Shown in pieces: positions 43,214 to 64,000 of a stretch of DNA of 64,000 nucleotides. A program made the translations under genes and the position numbers. The notes beneath the pieces were generated by a model. That model was not told the origin of the DNA and ran no database searches. It saw only the letters and a list, made by a program, of their open reading frames with translations. The stretch covers positions 332,501 to 396,500 of the forward strand of contig WPIO01000178.1 in NCBI GenBank assembly GCA_009760855.2, read 5' to 3'. The stretch comes from Cristatella mucedo (Eukaryota > Bryozoa > Phylactolaemata > Cristatellidae). Each line of letters starts with the position of its first letter. The first letter of the stretch is position 1.

Positions 43214-43720
43214 TTAACTAAGGTGAATTTTTCTGGCCCCGAACGTGGCAAACTGTTCGATCACAGTTTGAAAGTCAATATTTTCCAGTGTTTCTTTCTC
43301 TATGCTTAACAAGGCCAAATCTAAATCGAAGAGTCAATCTTGCCCACTTGATGCTCTCAGATAAGACAGCATTATCTTCAGCTTGCTAAAGGAGCGTTCG
43401 CAACTGAAGGCAAAGCATTTTATGATAATATATTTTGTTGTACAGCTCTGGTTCCGTCGACGTCTGAGCAATAGAGGCCTCCAAGATCTAAACATCTAGC
43501 TGGCGGAGTTTGGTCTGGTCGAGTATTTTCAAAAGCTTCTCAACTTCTAACAAGAAACCAAATTTGGCATCAAGATCTGTGAGCCGGGAAAACCCAGTTT
43601 CAATTTCATGTCGGAGATAGTCTATGCTGTCCTTCATAATTCTTGAAATCCCCTCCTCTGCCGTGTGATCAGCATCTTTTTAGAGTTCTCCAGGAATCAT
43701 GTCTTCGGCGGATTCTTCTT
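43214..43720 (-). pseudogene. hAT-type transposase fossil (ZMYM-like), C-terminal part
   Basis: The minus strand encodes 'LRHEIETGFSRLTDLDAKFG' then FLLEVEKLL, and further on 'CERSFSKLKIMLSYLRASSG', 'LALLSIEKETLENIDFQTVI' and 'ARKIHLS' with TAA at 43214. The CERSFSKLKxxKxYLR and LxxLALLSIE blocks are the C-terminal dimerisation region of hAT transposases, of the kind also found in ZMYM-type domesticated genes. An in-frame TGA after 'GQD' and another stop after 'QLDV' mean it no longer codes for a protein. No terminal inverted repeats were seen. Confidence 0.82.
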
Positions 43721-44266
43721 TCACCTGCAGCTCCCCACAATTCACATCTCCTTTTGATATCTGGTCTTCTCTAAGTCTATTATTACTATTATTACTATTA
43801 TTATCATTCTTATTATTGATGTGTAGTAGTGCTGCCAGAATCCTCCGAGGGTCTACCAGCGGCTTCCATTTGATTCCGTTCTCCCATACAGAGAATCCGG
43901 TCCGCTATGACCAGATCCTTTTCGTTAGGGCATCTTCGTGTCACGGCTGTCCTATTAGCAAAGAAAGCAAGGAACCTTGGTGAAACAGCTTGGGGGGCCC
44001 AATAGGAATTACGCCGTTTTGAAGTCTCCAATGACCGACCACCTAACCATATTCGCCATACTTGTATGAGCTGAGCCCTAGGTACAGACTGACAGTCTGG
44101 GAATAGGCACCAGTCACTCTGATAAAGAGGATTCTAATAGCCTCGGATACATCGACCATCTTGTTCGCCATAACCACAAAACAGAGCTCAACCTTGTGTC
44201 ACGCCTCTCACCGCCAAGGCCGGGCGTCCATGCCGAAATACTCGCTTCGATCTTCGAGCTCTGGCC
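43721..44266. other. Unassigned spacer with ATT-type repeat
   Basis: (ATT)n-like run at 43778-43817. Otherwise unassigned. Confidence 0.45.
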
Positions 44267-44326
44267 GCTGACCTTCTGCTGACCTTCTGCTGACCTTCTG
44301 CTGACCTTCTGCTGACCTTCTGCTGA
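44267..44326. repeat. 11-bp minisatellite
   Basis: Five to six tandem copies of 'ctgctgacctt'. Confidence 0.95.
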
Positions 44327-44379
44327 TCGTCTTGGAAAGACTGCTCTTCTACTCCGATTCGGAATTTCATTGGCCCTCC

Positions 44380-44465
44380 GAACAAAGAGTCAGGATTGGC
44401 TTGGATTTGTCGTCAGCATTTGACACTGTTGACCATCCCATACTTCTGGAGCTTCTCAAGACACG
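44380..44465 (+). mobile_element. RT motif A fragment of another LINE
   Basis: 'RIGLDLSSAFDTVDHPILLE' is RT motif A and differs from LINE-A's 'LLDLSAAFDTIDHKVLLE'. It stands just before the intact LINE-A and is only ~25 codons long. Confidence 0.7.
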
Positions 44466-44520
44466 ACACGCTCATGGCTTGGACGCTGGCCGGTATGCAG
44501 CTGGTCGTCCACCAACCTAA

Positions 44521-46366
44521 CTTCCTGACTGCACCTCAATGTCTGCATTTAAGCAGGTCACTAGTGATCTAGTCCTAAAGCTCGTATCTCAATCAAAGAA
44601 GACAACAAGTCCTCTGGACCCTATTCCCACTGTCCTGCTCTTACGTTGCATTGATCTGCTGCTGCAATGCATAACTAACATCATTAATATGTCATTAGCC
44701 TCAGGTCATGTCCCAGCACCTTTCAAAAAAGCTGTAGTCAGGCCTCTCCTCAAGAAAGCTACACTAGACCAAGAGAACTTGAGCAACTACCGCCCAGTCT
44801 CCCTTCTATCATTTCTATCAAAGACACTAGAACGGGTCGTGGCAGACCAGCTAAACTCGTATATCAAAACCTCACACCTTGCTAGTAAGTTCCAGTCCGG
44901 CTTTAGAGCTAATCACTCCACAGAGTCAGCATTGCTTAGGGTATACAACGACCTACTTAGGAATGCAGACATAAGTAGAGTGTCTCTGCTTGTTTTGCTC
45001 GATCTTTCGGCAGCTTTTGACACCATCGATCACAAAGTTCTTCTAGAGCGCCTCTCATCTCGCCTGGGCATCACTGGCACTGCTCTGCAATGGTTCAGGT
45101 CCTATCTCAGTGGGATACTCCAGAGTATTGACGTGAATGGACAAAGATCATCTGAGGTACCTCTGAAATATGGGGTACCTCGGGGCTCCGTGCTAGGTCC
45201 GGTTCTTTTCACCGTTTATACTCTCCCTCTTGCTGATGTGATTGCCAAGCACAATCTAGGCTTTCACTTCTATGCGGATGACACTCAGTTATACCTTTGC
45301 TTTGATCGCTCCCAGCCTTCGAGCACCTCAAATTCTCTAAACTCACTTGCTGCATGCATTGGTGACATCCGCACATGGATGGCAGCAAATTTTCTTAAAC
45401 TAAACGATGAAAAAACTAACTTACTAGTTATGGGCAAACCCAGTGTGATTCACAAATTGGAAAGGCTGACGCTCAAAATTGGCTCTGCCAGCATATCTCC
45501 AGTTGAATCAGCTCGAAATCTAGGTGTCATATTCCAAAGCGACCTCTCGTTAGACGACCATATCAGCTCCACAGTCAAATCAGCCTATTTTCAGCTTCAT
45601 AATATCGCTAAACTTCGGGCTTGTTTAGATAAGGATACCACGTCCAAGTTGGTCCATGCATTCGTGACATCTCGTCTCGACTTCTGCAACTCACTGCTTA
45701 CTGGCCTCCCAGCATGTGCGATCAGGCGATTGCAGCTGGTGCAAAACTCCGAAGCTAGGCTTGTCTGTCGTGAACGTCGCAGTTGCCACATTACTCTATT
45801 TCTCGCCGACCTGCACTGGCTACCAGTCAAGCAACGGATTGACTTCAAGGCTTTGTCGCTCACTTTTAGGTCCCTTCATTCTTTGGCTCCAGTCTATCTC
45901 TCAGATATACTACCCCATCAGGCCAAGCATCGTACCACCCGCTTTTCGGAATCCAACAGTCTACAAATACCTCGTACAAACCTTAAATCTTCTGGAGACC
46001 GTGCATTTAGTTCGTATGCTCCCAAAGCCTGGAACTCCCTCCCGACCTGCATCAGAACATCCCCTGACCTGACCACATTTAAAAGGAACCTAAAAACACA
46101 CCTATTTAGGACAGCATTTAGTGGGTCCCTGTGAATCGTCCTTGATGTGCTTATGAGTGCTGACACTGTGCATGCTGCCACTAACCACATTTGGATGCTG
46201 ACCCTGTGCATGTCACCCCTAACCATGTAATTCATTTTGTTTGTTTTTCAAGCATGATTTTACTTACCATTCAATTGCATTTCCCTTTGCAGCAAATGTG
46301 AAGCGCCTAGAAAGAGATTAAGTTCTCTGAGGGCGCTTTATCAAGTACATTATTATTATTATTAAC
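44521..46366 (+). mobile_element. LINE-A with intact RT frame, 5'-truncated
   Basis: A 531-codon frame (44539-46134) runs without interruption. It starts before 'LLKKATLDQENLSNYRPVSL' (fingers), then 'LLDLSAAFDTIDHKVLL' (motif A), 'VPRGSVLGPVLFTVY' (motif B), 'FHFYADDTQLYLCF' (motif C with both catalytic Asp), 'WMAANFLKLNDEKTNLL' (motif D) and the thumb 'SARNLGVIFQSDL'. The C-terminal block 'LADLHWLPVKQRIDFKALSL' ends at 'NLKTHLFRTAFSGSL', as in L2-clade elements. The 3' UTR, hairpin and (ATT)n tail follow. The endonuclease is absent, so it cannot move by itself, but the intact frame marks it as a young insertion. The encoded enzyme would copy element RNA at a nicked target site. Confidence 0.95.
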
Positions 46367-47002
46367 TTTTATTAGCTGCTGCATGTAGCATAGATACAAG
46401 CCGGCACACAGCTGCGGTCCATCAACCTGCCGTTGATTAGCTGTTGCTGATAAGCAGTGGCGGGTCAAGCGGAACCCGGAGACCGCTGAGACCTAACGTA
46501 GAGGGCAGTCGCAAGCGAGACGTCGGGAGAGTGGCGGTGTGTTGGCGCGCTGCGAGCCGTCTCGAGGAGATCGTACGCGCCTGGGTAAAGCACCACGGCG
46601 CTTTCGTGTCGTCGCTAGCGTGGCAGTGCTAGTTTCGTACAACAACGCCTACGGCTATGTGAAGGAACGTGACTCAGCAGCCGTCGAGCACTGGGCTGAG
46701 ACCATACGAGGGCTTAGACTGCCTAAGCAACCGCAGGTTCTCTAGCAGTGGATAGGCGGAAGATAACTCTTGGCAGATGACTCGGCAGTTCGGCCCACAT
46801 CCATGCATTTGTTGGGACAGCCATCTACCAAAAAATGCCGCCAGCTGTCGGGCGGGTTCGGAACGAACGACGGCTCGATAGGGCCAAAACAACGCATCCT
46901 TGGGATATAGGGGTTGCCAAACGAGTACAGGGAGAGGGAGGGTCGGATCTTTCGACGCCGGCATGCGTCTATAGAGTGTCTAGACCTGGGCTTAGCCGGA
47001 GA
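46367..47002. other. Unassigned spacer
   Basis: No supported feature. Confidence 0.4.
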
Positions 47003-47355
47003 AATAATGTGTAATGTAGTGTATCTCCGTCTGTAACTCCACAAAGCCATAAAAACTATGTGGGTGTTACGCAGGAGAGTTTTGTGTAGCGCACTCACAG
47101 CCTAAGCGGCTTTCGGTACGCATTCGGTAGCCAACATACTTCATCTCACGCAATAAAGAGAAAGTGGGAAGCATAGCAGAGTCGGGAGAGCAGTTGAGGT
47201 AGTGAGTAGTGTTGGCTGAATCCGATTCACCGCCATAGCGATGGATGCTTTCGCCTTGACCAGTTGGTGTCTTATTCTTGGTCCGTATTGGATACGGTCC
47301 AAGTTCTGTTTGTTGGCTGCTCAGGACCACTGAAAAGGATGAGCCATAGTCGGCA
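47003..47355 (-). mobile_element. LINE-B 3' fragment
   Basis: Minus strand 'AMLPTFSLLREMKYVGYRMR', with a foreign ~90-base stretch (about 47215-47310) before the conserved 'ggaccactgaaaaggatgag' resumes. TGTAATGTAG tail at 47010. Confidence 0.85.
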
Positions 47356-47461
47356 GCAGGGGAGTAGAAGTGGTTTGCAGAATAAAGTGTTTGGTGTTGG
47401 GGCCAGCAGGCTCGTTGCTCGGTCGCGCTACCCAGCCCGACGACAGGTCGTGCGGAAGGCT

Positions 47462-47595
47462 GTCACAGGCTATCGCAGCCGCTTGCAACGGCAATAAAGA
47501 ATCGCCCAAAGGATTCGAACCCACGACCTTGGGACCGAGATCATGAAAAGCAAGCGCCTTACCTAGTGTGCCACCACGGCTCACCAGCCTTGATC
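47462..47595 (-). mobile_element. SINE-B copy
   Basis: 'caaaggattcgaacccacga' (box B), 'gcgccttacctagtgtgcca' (box A) and the 5' end 'ccacggctcaccagcc'. 3'-truncated. Confidence 0.88.
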
Positions 47596-47639
47596 TGCTC
47601 GGACTCACCCAGCTCGCTTGCTGGCCGCATCGACAAAGT

Positions 47640-48060
47640 TCACGATTAGATGGCCACTAACTTCCTTAAGCTTTATGATAAGACCAACTTAATCGTGGTT
47701 ATTCGCATACCTAACAGCTAGCGTCGTACGAAACTTGGCAGATATCACCCTCGAGATCGATTCAACTAGAATCGTTCCGCGACGTCTGCCCGTAATTTGG
47801 GCAAGCTACTCTAAAACAATGTGTCATTGGCTGAACACAGTTTCTTTCACGATAAATTAAGCCAATTTTCAGTTTAGGAACATAGACAAAATCGGGGCCT
47901 GATCAGACAAGAGCGCCAAAGCCAAACTAATTTGTGACATTGAATCTAGGGTACTGCAATTTCCTTCATTAAGGACTCCCACGGGTGACCTCAATCGTCA
48001 GCAACGGCTGCGAAACTCAGCAGCTCTCCCGATCCGTCACCAATAACGTAGTTGTTGCCA
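47640..48060 (+). mobile_element. Decayed LINE RT fragment
   Basis: 'WMATNFLKLYDKTNLIVV' is RT motif D (WMxxNFLKLNxxKTExLxx). Degraded thumb sequence follows with stops. Confidence 0.6.
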
Positions 48061-48199
48061 CTTCCGTCGGAGTTCCTCGGGCTCCGAATCGAGCGTCGAG
48101 AATCGATTTCTAGATCCGCTGTCTGGCTTACGTGTCTCTTCGCTCACTTGCACCAGCCTAACCATCAAGTCTCCTCATACGGAGGCGCGAACGAGCAGT

Positions 48200-48335
48200 A
48201 TGAGCAGCGTGCCGTACGTATGACGTTCGCATGACGAACGCACGACTCTCGACTCTGGGTTCAGTCGTCGTAGGATCGACTCCCAAGGCACACAAGCCAC
48301 ATTCTTCTTTCTTCCATTACATTACATTACATTCC
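48200..48335 (+). mobile_element. Possible SINE with ACATT tail
   Basis: A box B-like 'gtaggatcgactcccaaggc' is followed about 50 bases later by 'ccattacattacattacatt', the LINE-B tail type. No clear box A. Confidence 0.35.
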
Positions 48336-49634
48336 AAGCGATAGCAATACCTTCGGTGATATAGGTGCGCACATCGTTGCCGGCTCATAAATTAGCAGCT
48401 ACGATGAGAATGTCTATACTCAAACAAGTTCTTACACAGACAAAGCTCGGTTTGACGTAGTCTGAGGATAATTAGGCACACTGACCATGACTTAGGCTAC
48501 CTTACAATCACACACATCAGCACAGGCTGTAACAGAGGCTCCGAAACGTCACTAGCCAGCCATTTACGATGAATTGCACAAATTCGATCCATTTACTATG
48601 AACTGGAAAAACATCGCTAGCTCTTGCTTCAGAAGACCCATGAACACCACGGACTCGCGGTCTCAGGCACTGCACCTGCTCAATATGCCACATGCCCGCT
48701 TTTTCATTTGCAGAATCTTGCAGGCAGACGTCATTGTTAAGGTGCTAAGGTTAAAATATTTACTGAGTGGCTGACTCGAGGATTTCTCACTAAACATGTC
48801 GCACTTGTCCCAATCCCTAGGTAGCGTTAGGCTATGACTGCCTCCACTCGCATTGCGTTGATTTGCCCCCTCACCCCAACTCCCTAAGCTGCTTAACTAA
48901 TAGGCTACACTGCTCGACCTCGAAGAGGTTTCGTCCGGTTAGCTTCGCTAGCGCCATATTTGCCGGCTGCACTACTTTTACCTCTCCGATAGCAAAATCA
49001 TCAGCACGTGGCTACTGCAGTCTCACCCCAGAAAAACCAAGTTGGCCTGCACGAAGACCACAAGCACTTGCAGCCAGCAACGACTGGGAATTAACGGCTA
49101 CTAGTTGCACGACTACACGCCACTGGGAGTGAACGCAGCAGAAAGAGAACCAGTTGCAAAACATCAGAGTGCTGCCGGGCAGGGGCACTGCCAGGTATTA
49201 CCTATCGGGTGCTGCCTGCTACTGAGGCCTGAGTCGACCTTAGGCACATGAGTAAAGAGTGCCGTCGCGATGACACTTCCACTGCAGGACGTTTCGTCTG
49301 CTGCGTATGTTTCTGCTCCGGCCGAAATAAAAATTTATAAAGAGCAATTTCAAATAAGTTTTCGGCCGTAAGATATCGTAATAACTGGACCGAAGCGTTT
49401 TGGCTACTTCTTCCGATCGCAGTAAAGTTAATCAGATTCCGAAGAATTTGTCCAGTTTGCGAAGCCCGCGTGACTAATTAACACCTCTTCGATGAGTGCT
49501 GCCTTGATATGCAGCTTGCATGCGATCTCACCATCGCTTCCAAACATATACATGCATACACGTACATTCATACATACTACGATTATGCAAACTTGACATG
49601 CCCCTCGAGTGCTCACTCGCTCGCACTCATATAA
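48336..49634. other. Unassigned region
   Basis: No exon or repeat family is recognised. Confidence 0.4.
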
Positions 49635-49765
49635 TGAATGTAGTGTAATGTATCTCCGTCTGTACATAGACTATGTGGGTGTTACGCAGGAGAGTTTAGT
49701 ATAGCGACCTCACAGCCTAAGCGGCTTTCGGTACGCACTCGGTAGCCAACAGACTTCATCTCACG
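49635..49765 (-). mobile_element. LINE-B 3' fragment
   Basis: 'taatgtatctccgtctgtac', 'gttacgcaggagagttta' and 'cggtagccaacagacttcat' match the family 3' end. Confidence 0.85.
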
Positions 49766-50797
49766 ACCTCACGACATATATATAGATATGCAACTTCTCA
49801 CCAATACCCTTCTCCGCCGTCATAGCAAAGGGCCAAGGTGCTCGAGAGTACGACCCAGGTCGTGGGCTCGAGTCTTGCTGCAGGCAATCTTTAATTTGCC
49901 TGATGAAAGCACATTGATAGCCACCAAGACTCTTGTGGCAGAATCCGTAAACGAATCTGGTGAATCGGCCTTTGACCTTTGCTGCATGTCATGACAGCCA
50001 AGCAAGGCAGCCACCAGCTAACTCGATTTGATCCCCATCGTTCCTGCTGCGCTTGTTGAACGAGCTCAATTACAGACATATATCTATAGTTTCCTACCGC
50101 CGGCCAGGCGTCACTTGCCATGAAGCATAGGTAAATAATCACTAAGTTTTGTAGATAATGAGTTACAAACTGAAACATTAGTAGTGGTACAACAAGAGCC
50201 ATGTTCAGCTTTCCAAAATCTCGACGTTGATAGCTTAGCTACAAGTCTACACTTCTTTGCCAGTACTTACTATAAGTCTATACTTCTTTGCCATGCATCC
50301 CATAATGCGATGCAGCATTACCATGCAGTTCATGCCCAACATATTCAGTGATATAACACGGCAGCAAGACAAGAAAGTCGAACAAATGCACAAGTGTATT
50401 TAAACAAAAACATGTAACTACACGTGAAAAAGAGCCAAAACAAGCGACAAGCCCTAAATGTTTGGGTCAAAGTGCAAAACCACTAGCAACTAAACTAGCA
50501 ACCACAATATGGAAGCACACAGAGAGACGCTTCATTACTGACTCCTTCCTTGCACATAAATACCTCAGCATGCATTTGCTTGTACATATGAAACCATAAT
50601 GCCAGCTTTGCACACCAGGTGCACCCGACTAGGAAACCGTGAGTGAGAGGAAGATCTTAGAGACACATGCCACCATGAGTATACAATGGCACTCAACAAG
50701 AAGCAGCTACTGAAAACCAAATGTCACTCTGGTTTTTTGCCTCTCGACCTCCTTTAGGAAAGATACGCTGATTGCCGAGGCTGTGGCATAGTGCTTG
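49766..50797. other. Glutaminase 3' flank
   Basis: AT-rich sequence downstream of the glutaminase stop on the minus strand, so it should include the 3' UTR. A degenerate tRNA-SINE head ('ggtcgtgggctcgagtctt') lies at about 49837-49880. No clear AATAAA was found on the minus strand. Confidence 0.4.
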
Positions 50798-63714
<12,917 letters not shown>

Positions 63715-64000
63715 CTGCAAAAGAGACAGAAAACAGCCTGGCTTGATGTAGCCACACAGATACAAAGACAGCAAGGGGGACTGCTGCTGTGCCGTGAAGC
63801 AAGGGGCAAATCAGCTTTAGGCTGCTGCTACTGTGAAGCTAGTTGGTAGGGGTACGATTGGGCATCGACTAGATGAACAAGGCATGCTTGCTCGTAACAA
63901 CATAAAAAAGAAGCTACTCTTGTACATCAAGCATAAAGTGGCTTGCTTGCAGTGGCTTGCTGGGGCAAGAGCACATAACTGGTCACATGAAGACTGGAGC
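63715..64000. other. Glutaminase intron at window edge
   Basis: I looked for the preceding exon (gating-loop region) on the minus strand and did not see it, so it lies beyond 64000. Confidence 0.5.

Overview
This is animal nuclear DNA. It contains three interrupted genes with GT-AG introns, CpG-rich promoter regions, many non-LTR retrotransposon copies, tRNA-derived SINEs and very long dinucleotide microsatellites. The protein fragments fit a bilaterian invertebrate. The CaMKII exon 2 reading 'QKSTGAEFAAK' looks protostome-like, but the species or phylum cannot be fixed from the sequence alone. There is no bacterial, operon or CRISPR architecture.

Three host genes and one tRNA gene can be read. 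(1) At the left edge, minus strand, are the first two coding exons of a CaMKII-type kinase (exon 1 3013-3071, exon 2 2407-2501). They join in phase and the gene continues off the window. (2) In the middle, plus strand, is a Tctex1-domain dynein light chain of the DYNLT5/TCTEX1D1 type. Two certain exons (40503-40722 and 42258-42461) can be joined in phase to a proposed N-terminal exon 6 kb upstream (34480-34658). (3) At the right, minus strand, are the last eight coding exons of a kidney-type glutaminase (63714 down to 50798). They cover most of the glutaminase fold, the C-terminal ankyrin repeats and the stop codon. (4) An intact tRNA-Ser(UGA) gene lies at 23583-23664.

Everything else is repeats and transposon debris. 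LINE-A is an L2/CR1-clade element with an (ATT)n tail and one copy with an intact 531-codon RT frame. LINE-B is a second L2/CR1-like family ending in an (ACATT)-type tail. Remnants of an R2/NeSL-like RT, a Ty3/gypsy RNase H and a ZMYM-like hAT transposase are present. Two tRNA-derived SINE families are scattered throughout. SINE-A carries the same 3' hairpin as LINE-A, which suggests LINE-A machinery moves it.

The most unusual structure is a diverged tandem array of roughly 135-185-bp units (22640-25720). It is built around a 10-bp-phased ATTGC motif and contains both the tRNA-Ser gene and a LINE-A tail. Other notable structures are a twin-primed (5'-inverted) LINE-A, an RNA-like foldback at 27810-27896, a GC-AG intron in the glutaminase gene, an unclassified 390-bp repeat duplicated around the ankyrin exon, and several microsatellites that appear to have grown from motifs inside LINE copies.
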